A stretch of 64,000 nt of DNA from CAZNOG01 sp964574635 (GCA_964574635.1 CAZNOG010000009.1:1-64000), one strand, 5' to 3'; shown: positions 33,244-42,489, numbered from the stretch's first letter. The notes: a model not told the origin generated them from the letters alone. Program-made: numbers and translations.

Positions 33244-33472
33244 GTTTTTGGGCGTGCCCCCGGGCGACCTTTATGGAGACAATCCGAACACACATGTGCC
33301 TGTGTTCCTGTATTCGGGCAAGGTGCTCACCCCGGGGTCGGCCTACAGGTTCTATCTCTCCGCCCCGCGTCGTTCGTGCGCAAGGCGGATGCACGAGCTC
33401 ATAAAATCGCTGTCCCTCCGCCGCGCCCGAAACCTCGCGCGGCGGAGAGGATGCCACCTTCCGTCCTCACGC
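33244..33472 (+). repeat. Structured intergenic repeat, copy B
   Basis: In the 514-bp gap between the M61 gene and lpd. Blocks: TTTTTGGGCGTGCCCCC (33245-33261), CCCCGGGGTCGGCCTACAGG (33330-33349), TATCTCTCCGCC, then GGCGGAGAGGATGCCACC and CCGTCCTCACGC. Outer arms CTCTCCGCC (33356-33364) and GGCGGAGAG (33441-33449) pair perfectly. A local hairpin, CTCCGCCGCGC with GCGCGGCGGAG, competes for the distal arm. The remaining parts (33094-33243, 33473-33607) hold no gene. Confidence 0.7.
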
Positions 33473-33607
33473 GCCGCAGTGTGGCTTCATTCGAGCCCGA
33501 TCCCATTCGGCCGGGGGCGTGGAACCCGGTCATGAAAAATCCTCCCCGTTTGGCGCGCAAGTTTTCGTAATTTCGCCGTCTGTTAACGTCACGAAAAAAA
33601 CCGGATC

Positions 33608-34996
33608 ATGAAATACGATGTCATCGTTTTGGGCAGTGGCCCCGGTGGATATGTAGCCGCCATACGTTCTAGCCAATTGGGATTCAAAACCGCCGTTGTA
33701 GAGCGGGAAAATTTGGGCGGCATCTGCCTGAATTGGGGTTGCATCCCCACCAAAGCCTTGTTGAAGAGCGCCAACGTTTTTGAGTACATCTCCCATTCGG
33801 AGGATTACGGCATCTCGCTCAACAACCCCAAAGCCGACTTTTCGGGCATGATCAAGCGCAGCCGCGATGTGGCCGCCGGCATGAACAAAGGCGTGGAGTT
33901 TTTGATGAAGAAGAACAAAATCGACGTGATCTTCGGAGAGGGCAAGGTGAAGGCCGGTCGCAAGATCGACGTGACGGACAAAGACGGCAAGACCACCACC
34001 TACGAGGGAAAGCACATCATCATCTCGACCGGTGCCCGAGCAAAGGAACTCCCCAACATCAAGATCGACGGCGAAAAAATCATCGAATACCGCAAGGCGA
34101 TGTCGCTGGAGAAACAGCCGAAGAAGATGGTGGTGATGGGCAGCGGCGCCATCGGAAGTGAATTCGCGTATTTCTACAACGCCATCGGCACGGAAGTGAC
34201 CATCGTGGAGTACCTCGACAACGTGGTGCCCCGGGAAGACGAAGAAGTGTCGAAGCAATTGGGCCGTTCTTTCAAGAAAGCCGGCATCAAGGTGATGACC
34301 TCCGCATCCGTGGAGAGCGTGGATACTTCCGGCAGTGGGTGCAAGGTGAAAGTGAAGACCAAGAAAGGCGAAGAAACCATCGAGTGCGACGTGGTACTCA
34401 GCGCCGTGGGCGTGACACCAAATACGGAAAACATCGGCTTGGAAGAAGTGGGCATCAAAACCGAAAAAGGCTATGTGAAGGTCGACGAATTTTACCGCAC
34501 CAACGTAGAGGGTTATTACGCCATCGGCGATTGCGTACCGGGTCCCGCATTGGCGCACGTGGCGAGTGCCGAGGGCATCACCTGTGTTGAGAAAATCAAA
34601 GGCATGGAAGTGGAAGCCATCGACTACGGCAACATTCCCAACTGTACGTATTGCTCGCCCGAGGTGGCCAGCGTGGGCATGACCGAAGACCAAGCCAAGG
34701 AAGCCGGTTACGAACTGAAAGTGGGCAAATTCCCGTTTTCAGCTTCGGGCAAAGCCAAGGCGGCGGGCCACAGCGACGGGTTCGTAAAACTGGTTTTTGA
34801 CGCCAAATACGGTGAACTTCTGGGCGGGCACATGATCGGGTCCAACGTTACCGAAATGGTGGCCGAACTGGTGTCCATCCGAAAGTTGGAAACCACCGGC
34901 CACGAAATCATCAAGACCATCCACCCCCACCCCACCATGAGCGAAGCCATCATGGAAGCGGCCGCCGCGGCGTACGGGGAGGTGATTCATATTTGA
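33608..34996 (+). CDS. lpd: Dihydrolipoyl dehydrogenase
   Basis: Flavoprotein E3 component of 2-oxoacid dehydrogenase and glycine cleavage complexes, 462 residues, standard length. FAD motif GSGPGGYVAAI, redox-active disulfide C40/C45 in GGICLNWGCIPTKAL, NAD domain GSGAIGSEFAYF, and active-site H441/E446 in HPHPTMSE. Complete and apparently functional. The last 393 nt recur at 37612-38004, and the final 281 nt of the two copies are identical, so this 3' end has taken part in recombination. Confidence 0.96.
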   Translation: MKYDVIVLGSGPGGYVAAIRSSQLGFKTAVVERENLGGICLNWGCIPTKALLKSANVFEYISHSEDYGISLNNPKADFSGMIKRSRDVAAGMNKGVEFLMKKNKIDVIFGEGKVKAGRKIDVTDKDGKTTTYEGKHIIISTGARAKELPNIKIDGEKIIEYRKAMSLEKQPKKMVVMGSGAIGSEFAYFYNAIGTEVTIVEYLDNVVPREDEEVSKQLGRSFKKAGIKVMTSASVESVDTSGSGCKVKVKTKKGEETIECDVVLSAVGVTPNTENIGLEEVGIKTEKGYVKVDEFYRTNVEGYYAIGDCVPGPALAHVASAEGITCVEKIKGMEVEAIDYGNIPNCTYCSPEVASVGMTEDQAKEAGYELKVGKFPFSASGKAKAAGHSDGFVKLVFDAKYGELLGGHMIGSNVTEMVAELVSIRKLETTGHEIIKTIHPHPTMSEAIMEAAAAAYGEVIHI

Positions 34997-35118
34997 GATA
35001 GACCACGCATTCGAAAGCGGAGGGAATTTTTATTTCAGTACAAAGCTCCTTCCGTAATTCCGTTTCTTTTCACGCAGCGGAAAGGGCGGTCGCGCAAGGT
35101 TTGGCCGACGCCGTCGGC

Positions 35119-37074
35119 TCATCTGTTCACCACGAATTTTTCCGTGGCGTTTCTTTCTCCCGAAATTGCGGTAAAAATGTACATCCCTGGGTTCAGCATC
35201 GAAACGTCTATTGGCGATCGGGCGTTCAGGCCGCCCTCAAGCACTACCCGTCCTGACAAATCAAATATGCGGAATGCGGCAGGACTTTGGTCGATGTTGG
35301 AAACATACAGTATTCCGGCGCTTGGGTTGGGGTACAGCCGAAAAGTTGTCCGTTCGGTCCGATCATTCGTGGAAGTAAAAATCTCCGGCGCGGAATAGAA
35401 CGCAAAAAAACCGCTTCGGGCATTGGACGGCGTGGTAAAAGGCTCCGAATCCCCGAAGGGATCCAAGGTGGTGGTGACATTCCTCCCAATGGATCCTTGG
35501 ATCAAGAGGGTGTCGCCTTGATAGGGGAGGATGGCATTGATGTCGATTATGTCAAAATCTACCGGGCTTTCATACGGAATGATCCAATGGTCGAGTATGG
35601 AAAGGTCGGTATCCAGCCACAGGACATACACCCCTTTGCCCGCCGGAAATTCGATGAATGTATCTTCCGTGGATCCATCGAATCCGGTAAATTCATATCC
35701 CAAAACCGTATCATTCGCCGCCGCATAATGGAGAACCCAAGCCAATTTACCTTCGATTTCAAAGATTCCGGATTCTTTTGAAGGTCTGCCTGATATGCCC
35801 GAAACCTTTGACGCGACACGCAATTTGCCAATCACATTCCCATTCAAATCCACTTTATACAACGTTGAATGGTACATTGGGACTTGGTACATTCCGCCGG
35901 CTAAATCATAATACGGTTCGTTGCTGTTATACAATTGTGTGTTGTAAAAACAATCGCGGAAAATCAAGGTGTCATCGACGTTTGCTTGGGTGAAAAGCTC
36001 TCCGCTCAAAAAAACACTTTCCGCTGTTTCCAGGATGGAAAAAAACAGGTTTTGAACCCGAAACTTATTCGAGCCCCAGAGTACGGTGTCCGCTTGGGTA
36101 TTGTTGTACGCGTACAGCTCGGTGAGCCACTCTGTGGCTCCGGAAGCACTTTCTTTGGTAATGAATACGTGCAACAAGGAATCATTGTCAGGCATGGGTA
36201 TCTCGGCGCCGGATACACTTATGGGTGTATTGTTTCCCCGCACCAACCCAATGCGATAAAGTCCGTCTTCTTGGGCTCTCTCCACCCTGAAATTTACCAG
36301 ACTGCCGTTCTCGGATCCAATTTGCTCACTGACCATTTCTTGTGTTTGCAAATTCAATTCTGTTCTCACAAATTGGGCTTGTCCTCCGGCGGCGGTGAAT
36401 TCTTCGGTGGAGTTCAGTGTTTGGTTCTTGTTCAGTGTAAAGTACGACACCACCAGACTGTCACCTATCACCGCTGAGGCATTTTGGGCTTTAAAATTTC
36501 GATTCGGATTGCCGTATACCATTTCAAAAAAACCTGAGAAAGGTGTATAAGATGAAAAGTTCCCAAACGGTGCGGAAAAATCTATCAAACCGACGGCAGT
36601 ATGCGTTGGAGGGTCATATGAAATAATGCCGGTTTGACTCAGGAAGTCCGCGGGATAATTTTGGACCGGCGGCCAGCCGCGTATTCCGGTAGTGCTGACT
36701 GTGTGATCGCTTACTGAAAGTTCGATGATCAATTTTTGATCGCTGAGCGGGTAAATATTTGGATCGGAAAACGGAGTGAAAAGGTAAGTGTTTCCTGGGA
36801 TCAAGTTTTCGTCGTACACCACAATGGCATTCGTATAAACCGTGTCGCCCGCGACTGTTGGCTGAATATTGTCTTCCCAAATCCCCGTATTGATCATTTG
36901 GGTATTCATGATTTGTGACCAGTTGTAGGCCGCAACATACCCCTCTCCATCCGCAAGGGGTATGAATTGGTTAGACGACTCAAGATGTACCGATCTATGG
37001 ATAAGGGCATTGGCTTGGGTCAAACCTTCGTGGGAAATCCATAACATTGAGAAAATCAAAATCCATTTATGCAT
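35119..37074 (-). CDS. T9SS type A sorting domain cargo protein
   Basis: Secreted protein of 651 residues. A signal peptide (about 1-20, WILIFSMLWISHEGLTQA) precedes a long beta-rich region without a recognised enzyme motif. It ends in a type A sorting domain (YPNPSAGILYVSN, then LNPGMYIFTA, ending KFVVNR). Base composition is visibly more AT-rich than lpd, suggesting acquisition. Its C-terminal 160 codons have a diverged truncated copy at 38232-38714. Followed 20 bp upstream by a small secreted protein gene, so the two may be co-transcribed. Function unknown. Confidence 0.88.
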   Translation of the reverse strand: MHKWILIFSMLWISHEGLTQANALIHRSVHLESSNQFIPLADGEGYVAAYNWSQIMNTQMINTGIWEDNIQPTVAGDTVYTNAIVVYDENLIPGNTYLFTPFSDPNIYPLSDQKLIIELSVSDHTVSTTGIRGWPPVQNYPADFLSQTGIISYDPPTHTAVGLIDFSAPFGNFSSYTPFSGFFEMVYGNPNRNFKAQNASAVIGDSLVVSYFTLNKNQTLNSTEEFTAAGGQAQFVRTELNLQTQEMVSEQIGSENGSLVNFRVERAQEDGLYRIGLVRGNNTPISVSGAEIPMPDNDSLLHVFITKESASGATEWLTELYAYNNTQADTVLWGSNKFRVQNLFFSILETAESVFLSGELFTQANVDDTLIFRDCFYNTQLYNSNEPYYDLAGGMYQVPMYHSTLYKVDLNGNVIGKLRVASKVSGISGRPSKESGIFEIEGKLAWVLHYAAANDTVLGYEFTGFDGSTEDTFIEFPAGKGVYVLWLDTDLSILDHWIIPYESPVDFDIIDINAILPYQGDTLLIQGSIGRNVTTTLDPFGDSEPFTTPSNARSGFFAFYSAPEIFTSTNDRTERTTFRLYPNPSAGILYVSNIDQSPAAFRIFDLSGRVVLEGGLNARSPIDVSMLNPGMYIFTAISGERNATEKFVVNR

Positions 37075-37094
37075 AACGAATGGTTTTTACATGT

Positions 37095-37466
37095 TCACCA
37101 AACATCAAAGGAGTATTGAATGGGTGAATAAGGCGGAGGAGCAGGATAATCCATCAATCCGGATGTTCCGGTGTAACAAGGGTTCGGGTCCTCGAGTACA
37201 GAAAGAACACTGCAGTTCCCATTCGCTTCGGAAACGATTTCAAATAGCGGTCCCCCCGGAAAATCTGCCTTTACCGCTTGAGGCGAGTCTCCGGGATCCA
37301 GCCAAACAACATAAGTCGAGCTCGGACCCACCGGCGGAATATTGTAGGTTCCGATACAGGCACCGAATTCGATCGTCATTGTACAATTGGTTCTGTTGTT
37401 GAAAGACACGGGAATCTGCGCGTTCAAAGGAATACTTGTGATAAGGAGGAAAAAGAATCGGGACAA
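37095..37466 (-). CDS. Small secreted protein, hypothetical
   Basis: 123 residues with a short signal peptide (MSRFFFLLITSIPLNAQ). The mature part contains NNRTNCTMTIEFGACIG and DPGDSPQAV, four or five Cys and no family I recognise; the Cys and Thr richness fits an extracellular beta protein. The only start in frame after an upstream stop is TTG 37466, so the N-terminus may be shortened by the nearby recombination junction. It lies 20 bp before the T9SS cargo gene on the same strand. Confidence 0.6.
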   Translation of the reverse strand: MSRFFFLLITSIPLNAQIPVSFNNRTNCTMTIEFGACIGTYNIPPVGPSSTYVVWLDPGDSPQAVKADFPGGPLFEIVSEANGNCSVLSVLEDPNPCYTGTSGLMDYPAPPPYSPIQYSFDVW

Positions 37467-37611
37467 CCGGTTTTGCGATCCCTTATTTTAGGCCAAACGC
37501 TTTTAAAATGGGAAATGAAAATGTTTTCATAATGTCTTGGTTAGGTTGGATTTCACCAAATGTATTGAAAACGATACACTTTACGAAATTGTATGAAGTG
37601 ACCCTCGTGGA

Positions 37612-38004
37612 ATGGAAGTGGAAGCCATCGACTATGGCAACATTCCCAATTGCACTTATTGCTCACCCGAAGTGGCGAGCGTGGGCATGACGGAAGCGCA
37701 AGCCCAAGAAGCCGGTTATGAATTGAAAGTGGGCAAATTCCCGTTTTCAGCTTCGGGCAAAGCCAAGGCGGCGGGCCACAGCGACGGGTTCGTAAAACTG
37801 GTTTTTGACGCCAAATACGGTGAACTTCTGGGCGGGCACATGATCGGGTCCAACGTTACCGAAATGGTGGCCGAACTGGTGTCCATCCGAAAGTTGGAAA
37901 CCACCGGCCACGAAATCATCAAGACCATCCACCCCCACCCCACCATGAGCGAAGCCATCATGGAAGCGGCCGCCGCGGCGTACGGGGAGGTGATTCATAT
38001 TTGA
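37612..38004 (+). pseudogene. Duplicated 3' fragment of lpd
   Basis: Encodes the last 130 residues of dihydrolipoyl dehydrogenase in an open frame, without FAD or NAD domains, so it cannot be a working enzyme. Compared with lpd, the first 110 nt carry about a dozen differences, nearly all silent; the last 281 nt (37724-38004) are identical to 34716-34996. Homology stops within 2 nt of the stop codon. The sharp switch suggests recombination between two lpd alleles. The sequence before it (37467-37611) is AT-rich and unrelated to lpd. Confidence 0.9.
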
Positions 38005-38019
38005 GTTTCGGATTCACGG

Positions 38020-38062
38020 GTTCCCGGAAGTTCGCCCCGGCTCGGGGAGAATATCCGGGAAC
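38020..38062 (+). other. Nested hairpin after lpd fragment
   Basis: GTTCCCGGA (38020-38028) pairs with TCCGGGAAC (38054-38062), and inside it CCCCG (38035-38039) with CGGGG (38043-38047). It begins 16 nt after the lpd fragment stop. No T-run, so not a classical terminator. The remainder to 38231 shows no gene. Confidence 0.55.
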
Positions 38063-38231
38063 GCAGAGCCCCGCCTTTTCACCTTATTCAATAGGTGAAG
38101 CACAATGCGCCGTATAGAATGCGCCTGTTTTGCCGTGCATGAGGCATCCGTTCGACCTTACTCCTCCATCGTCTAGTCCAAAGTTGTCCATGACACGCAG
38201 GAGCCGGGTTCGACAATCACGCCATACCACG

Positions 38232-38714
38232 TCATTGCACCACGAATTTTTCCCCGAAGTATCCTTCCCCCGTTGCGGTAAAGATATACATCCCCGGGTT
38301 CAGTCTCGAAATATCCAGCGGCGAGCCGGCCACCAAATGGCCCTCGAGCATTATGCGGCCGGACAAATCAAAAATACGGTATGCCGCATGTTTGTCGCGC
38401 AGGCCGGATGCGTATAGTTTTCCCGAGCTTGGATTGGGGTACAATCCAAAGGAATTCTTTTGGGTCTGCACTTGCATGGAAGTGAGGATGTCGGGCGCGG
38501 AGAAAAATGCAAAAAATCCGCTTCGGAAGTTCGACGGTGTGGTAAAGGGCTCCGAATCTCCAAAGGGATCCAATGTGGCGGAGGTACCCCTGCCCAAGGA
38601 CCCCTGAATCAGCAAAGTATCGCCCCCGAACGGAAGTATTGAATTGATGTCTATGACGTCGAAATCATCGAGGCTTTCATACGGAATCAACCAATGATCC
38701 ATGATGGAAAGGTC
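38232..38714 (-). pseudogene. Truncated T9SS cargo C-terminus
   Basis: Encodes about 160 residues homologous to the end of the 35119-37074 protein, including LDPFGDSEPFTTPSN, the sorting domain (YPNPSSGKLYAS, LNPGMYIFTA) and the terminus KFVVQ. The match corresponds to 35119-35611 of the intact gene, with roughly two thirds identity at protein level. Homology ends abruptly at 38714, where the intergenic motif begins; the 5' three quarters of the gene are missing. Same relative position and strand behind the lpd fragment as the intact cargo gene has behind lpd. Confidence 0.88.
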
Positions 38715-38717
38715 GGT

Positions 38718-38739
38718 ACACCCACAAAAACCCAAACCC
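38718..38739 (+). repeat. Short intergenic motif at deletion breakpoint
   Basis: Copy of the CCCACAAAAACCCAAA motif starting 4 nt beyond the point where the truncated T9SS gene loses homology. Confidence 0.65.
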
Positions 38740-38761
38740 TCACACCCTTCCCGTGTATGTG

Positions 38762-38783
38762 GTTCCGCCACGGCGGAACTTTT
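38762..38783 (+). terminator. Hairpin with short T-run
   Basis: GTTCCGCC-AC-GGCGGAAC perfect 8-bp stem (38762-38779) followed by four T on the plus strand. It lies just downstream of the minus-strand S9 peptidase stop, whose transcripts would read the stem without a T-run. Its role is uncertain. Confidence 0.4.
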
Positions 38784-38789
38784 CGTGCG

Positions 38790-41219
38790 TTAGGGTTTTT
38801 CGGCGTGTTTCACGTACTTCTCCAGCCATTGGTCTTGCTCCCACAACACGTGAAACACACTTTCCTTTGCGCTGTAGCCGTGGCTTTCCTTGGGCAGCAT
38901 AACCAAACGCGCTGTGGCGCCAAGTCCTTTCAACGCGTTGAAATAGCGCTCGCTCTGCATGGGATAGGTGCCTGAATTATTGTCGTCGGCACCGTGGATC
39001 AACAGCAGGGGCGCGTTCATTTTGTGCGCGTTCATGAAGGGCGACATGGTATTGTACACCTCGGGCGCTTCCCAATAATTGCGTTCTTCACTCTGGAACC
39101 CAAAGGGTGTGAGAGTGCGGTTGTAGGCTCCGCTGCGCGCGATACCGGCGGCGAATAAATCGGAATGCGACAGCAAATTGGCCACCATGAAAGCTCCGTA
39201 GGAATGTCCGCCCACGCCCACCCGGTTTCGATCGATATAACCCATGGCATCCACGGCGTCGATGGCGGCTTGGGCATTGGCCACCAATTGGGATACGAAA
39301 CTGTCGTTGGGCTCGGTATCCCCCTCGCCGACGATGGGGAAATCCGCATTGTCGAGTACCAAGTAACCACGAGTGACCCAGTAAATCGGTGATCCGTAGT
39401 GCGGGTAAATAAAGCGGTTGGGATTGGTGGTGCTTTGACCTGCGCTGCTCTTGCTCTTGAATTCCCGGGGATAAGCCCATAAGATCATCGGCAGTTTTTC
39501 CTTCTTCCGCATATCGTAACCCACGGGGAGATACAACGTGGCTTCCAAGTCCAATCCATCGGCGCGTTTGTATTTGATCACTTCTTTGTGAACGTCTTGA
39601 ATGCTCTTGAAGGGATTGTCGAAATAGGTGATCTGCGAGAGTTGGTTTTCCTCATCGATGTTTCGGAAGTAGTAGTTGGGGTACTCCGTGGGGGATTCAA
39701 TGCGCACCAATACTTTTCCATTGGGAATATCACTGCCCGAAGAATAAATGCTTTCGACTTTGTCGGTGTAGGGAGATTGGTAAATCCGGGAAGTTTCCAA
39801 GGTGTTCATGTTCATCTTGTCGATAAAGGGAAACTGCCCCTCGGGGGTAAAGCCCGAGCCGATCAGGAAAGCGTCCTCACCATCGAGTTCCAAAACCTGC
39901 TGATCGTATTGGTTTCTCGTCGTCACGAAACTTCCGGGATCTCCGTAACGGTCTTCGTAATTCCGGTCGAAAACGAGTACGGCGTCTTCATCGGGATTGC
40001 CCGGGTTGAACCGGTAGGTCTTGGTGTTGCGCGTATTCCACCAATAATCCGTGCCAAGCGCCAGGGAGTCCGTCCCCCAGGTGATGCCCGAAAATCGGTT
40101 GATGGTCTTGAAAAGCAGGTTTGGTTCTCCCGAAAAAGGTGCCTCCTGCTGATAAACGGCGTCGCGGTATTCCACCTCCTTTTCAGGATCGCCGCCGTCC
40201 AGTGCCTCAGTCCAAAACAAGGTGGCCGGTTTGTCGTTGCGCCACTCCAAGTTTCTTTTGCCCATGCGCGTAGCCATGAAACCTTGGGGTCGCACCTCGT
40301 CCAAGGGAACTTCGTTGACGCGTGCAACGAACTCGCCGGTAGCGGAATACACGTCTTTGGCAAAAGGAAATCGATGATGCGTAACCAAATAAGAGAAAGG
40401 TTTTTGGAGGGTTTCCACCAAGAGGTATTCTCCGTCGGGGGAGAAGGAGAGCGCATCATACATTGCCGGCGGGAGAAACGGGGTGGCGTTTCCGTCCAAG
40501 TCCAATTTGTATATTTCAGACCGCACCAATTGCTCGAAATTGAATTCGTCATTGGCGTCTTTCAACAAATCTTGGTAGGTGCGATTTTGCGCTTTCATTC
40601 CGTCGCTGACGGAAACCGTGGGGCCCGTAGGGACGGCTTCCGAATTGTTTATCAGCTCCCGACGATCCTGTGGAACGGACTTGACCAACAGGCCTTCACT
40701 GTCTCTGAACCAAGTCAGTGCACTGCCGATATTGGCATTCACGGCAAGGTCGCCCAACTTCTTGGCCCGGGCGGTTTCTATTTCCACGAGCCAGACTTCC
40801 GATTTTTCCGAGTCCGTATTCAGAAAAGCCAAATATTTTTCGTCCGAAGAGCGGGTGAAATTGGAAAACCGTCCCGTTAGCGGAAGGCCGGAAACCTGTC
40901 GGGGTTCTTTTTCTTGGGTGGTTTTTACTTTGATGTTGTTGTAAAATCGCGTTCTGCTGCCGATGTTGGTTTTCGGATTGATGCGCAATCCCGCCAAGCG
41001 CAATTCGGTTTCGGATAGCTCCGCGATGGATTTGAATTGATCTCGGTAAAACAGAATCACGTTTTCCCCTTTGCTGTCGATCTGAACCGATGGAGCCAAA
41101 GGCACATCCACCAATTTTCGGATGTTTTCATGCGGGGTTTGGTAGGTGGGATTCTCTTGGGCGAAAGACGTGAAGCACAAGCAAATCGCGACAACGGCAA
41201 AGATGGATTTCAAATTCAT
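38790..41219 (-). CDS. S9 family prolyl oligopeptidase-like peptidase
   Basis: Exported serine peptidase of 809 residues with a signal peptide (about 1-20, LKSIFAVVAICLCFTSFAQ). A long beta-propeller N-terminal region precedes an alpha/beta-hydrolase catalytic domain: nucleophile Ser in GGHSYGAFM, Asp in HGADDNNSG, His in ESHGYS near the C-terminus. The layout resembles the glutamyl-endopeptidase branch (S9D). The start at ATG 41219 is supported by the signal peptide and a TAnnTTTG box 16 nt upstream; the 60 codons further upstream lie in a repeat array. Located in the accessory island but apparently intact. Confidence 0.92.
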   Translation of the reverse strand: MNLKSIFAVVAICLCFTSFAQENPTYQTPHENIRKLVDVPLAPSVQIDSKGENVILFYRDQFKSIAELSETELRLAGLRINPKTNIGSRTRFYNNIKVKTTQEKEPRQVSGLPLTGRFSNFTRSSDEKYLAFLNTDSEKSEVWLVEIETARAKKLGDLAVNANIGSALTWFRDSEGLLVKSVPQDRRELINNSEAVPTGPTVSVSDGMKAQNRTYQDLLKDANDEFNFEQLVRSEIYKLDLDGNATPFLPPAMYDALSFSPDGEYLLVETLQKPFSYLVTHHRFPFAKDVYSATGEFVARVNEVPLDEVRPQGFMATRMGKRNLEWRNDKPATLFWTEALDGGDPEKEVEYRDAVYQQEAPFSGEPNLLFKTINRFSGITWGTDSLALGTDYWWNTRNTKTYRFNPGNPDEDAVLVFDRNYEDRYGDPGSFVTTRNQYDQQVLELDGEDAFLIGSGFTPEGQFPFIDKMNMNTLETSRIYQSPYTDKVESIYSSGSDIPNGKVLVRIESPTEYPNYYFRNIDEENQLSQITYFDNPFKSIQDVHKEVIKYKRADGLDLEATLYLPVGYDMRKKEKLPMILWAYPREFKSKSSAGQSTTNPNRFIYPHYGSPIYWVTRGYLVLDNADFPIVGEGDTEPNDSFVSQLVANAQAAIDAVDAMGYIDRNRVGVGGHSYGAFMVANLLSHSDLFAAGIARSGAYNRTLTPFGFQSEERNYWEAPEVYNTMSPFMNAHKMNAPLLLIHGADDNNSGTYPMQSERYFNALKGLGATARLVMLPKESHGYSAKESVFHVLWEQDQWLEKYVKHAEKP

Positions 41220-41235
41220 CAAAATGGGTTTGGGC

Positions 41236-41243
41236 CAAAGATA
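41236..41243 (-). promoter_or_regulatory. -7 box TATCTTTG for S9 peptidase gene
   Basis: Minus-strand TATCTTTG, 16 nt before the ATG. Confidence 0.5.
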
Positions 41244-41261
41244 TCCAAAAGGGAGAAAGGG

Positions 41262-42110
41262 GGGCGGTGATCGGGATTTAGTGATATCCGGATAAGTGAC
41301 TCCAAGGCGACTTAAATCGGAACAAATAGTAAATCTAACTGAAGGGACCGGGGATCGAGAGGTGCTGTGTTCCGGATAGGTGACTTGGAGGCGACTCAAA
41401 CTGGATTAAGGTTGGGGTCGAACTGAAGGGATCGGGGATCGGTGATCGGGCTTGGCTGTTTTCCGGACATGTGACTTCGAGACGACTCAGATCAGGTCAA
41501 ATAGTGAATCTTACCGGAGGGACCGGTGATCGAGAGGTGCTTTTTTACGGATAGGTGACTTCGATGCGACTCAAATCGGATTAAGGTTGGGGTCGAACTG
41601 AAGGGATCGGGGATCGGTGATCGGGCTTGGCTGTTTTCCGGACATGTGACTTCGAGGCGACTCAAATCGGATAAGAAATCTGATTGATCGGCATCTGACC
41701 CCGGACGTACACCCCACCTCGCGCGTCATTCCGAACTTGTTTCGGAATCTCTTTGTCGCAAGAAAGCCAACTTACATGGATTAGGTTCGAGGCGAGTCAA
41801 ATTGGATTTAGAATTACATGGACGTGCAGAACGACCATACGCCGTTTTTAACCACATAGGTTACATAGGAAGGCAGGGCGTGTAGGAAAGCCAGGCGGCA
41901 TAGCGCGTCTTTGACGCAACACAGAGGGATCGGGGATCGGTGATCGGTGATCGAGATGTGCATTTTTCCGGATAGGTGACTTCGAGGCGACTTAAATCGG
42001 ATTAAGGTTGGGGTCGAACTGAAGGGATCGGGGATCGGTGATCGGGCTTGGCTGTTTTCCGGACATGTGACTTCGAGGCGACTCAAATCGGATAAGAAAT
42101 CTGATTGATC
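41262..42110. repeat. Array of alternating 84/91-bp repeats
   Basis: The core GTGACTTCGAGGCGACTCAA recurs at 41296, 41380, 41471, 41555, 41646, 41976 and 42067, with spacings alternating 84 and 91 bp, so the real unit is a dimer of about 175 bp with two distinguishable halves (TTTTCCGGACATGTGACTTC and CCGGATAGGTGACTTC). One remnant core lies near 41784. An insertion of about 246 bp (about 41690-41935) interrupts the array and contains the palindrome ATTCCGAA-CTTGT-TTCGGAAT (41728-41748). The array starts next to the S9 promoter and ends at the IS256 remnant. No gene in this 850 bp. Confidence 0.88.
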
Positions 42111-42111
42111 G

Positions 42112-42489
42112 GGGAGTGTTCAATCAACTGTGTCATCTGTTAAAAAGCGTCCTTCGAAGTATCGGTGAAGGTCCCTTCTGATGGATTTCCACCCAAATAT
42201 CCTTCCGTTCCACTTGGATTTGGCATTGACGGTAGCCAAATATATCTGTTTCAGGATCGCGGTCTCGGAATTGAACGCCCCTTTCGTCTTGGTCACCTTA
42301 CGTACCATCCGATGATAGCTTTCTATGGGGTTGGTGGTGTAAATCAGCCTTCGCAGTGCCGGCGGGTATTTGTAGAAGTTCGTCAGCCTTTCCCAGTTGT
42401 GGTTCCAGCTCTTGAACACCACCTTGTATTTGTCGCCCCATTTCGCTTCGGCTTCCTCCAATCGGTGCCGGGCCCAAGACCGTGAGCTA
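42112..42489 (-). mobile_element. IS256-family transposase remnant
   Basis: Minus-strand frame encoding about the last 120 residues of a mutator/IS256 transposase: LEEAEAKWGDKYKVV, the hallmark YTTNPIESYHRMVRKVTK, and a C-terminus ending at the stop 42120. GGAGTGTTCAATCAACTGTG (from about 42113) looks like the element's terminal repeat and directly abuts the repeat array. The 5' end, including the catalytic DD residues, is missing: at 42489 the sequence switches into a truncated lipoprotein gene. Not functional. Confidence 0.85.

Noticed and set aside
37612..38004. Small functional dihydrolipoyl dehydrogenase domain protein
   Set aside because: It lacks FAD, NAD and disulfide parts, and its start coincides with a recombination junction.
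38170..38231. tRNA-like string (CATCGTCTAG, later GGGTTCGAC)
   Set aside because: The T-arm and acceptor halves do not pair and no anticodon arm can be drawn; chance resemblance or an old fragment.
41814..42086. 90-codon minus-strand frame in the repeat array
   Set aside because: Encodes only the translated repeat units; no start signal or family.
41262..42110. CRISPR-like regular spacing
   Set aside because: Units are 84/91 bp and repeated throughout, with no unique spacers and no cas genes.
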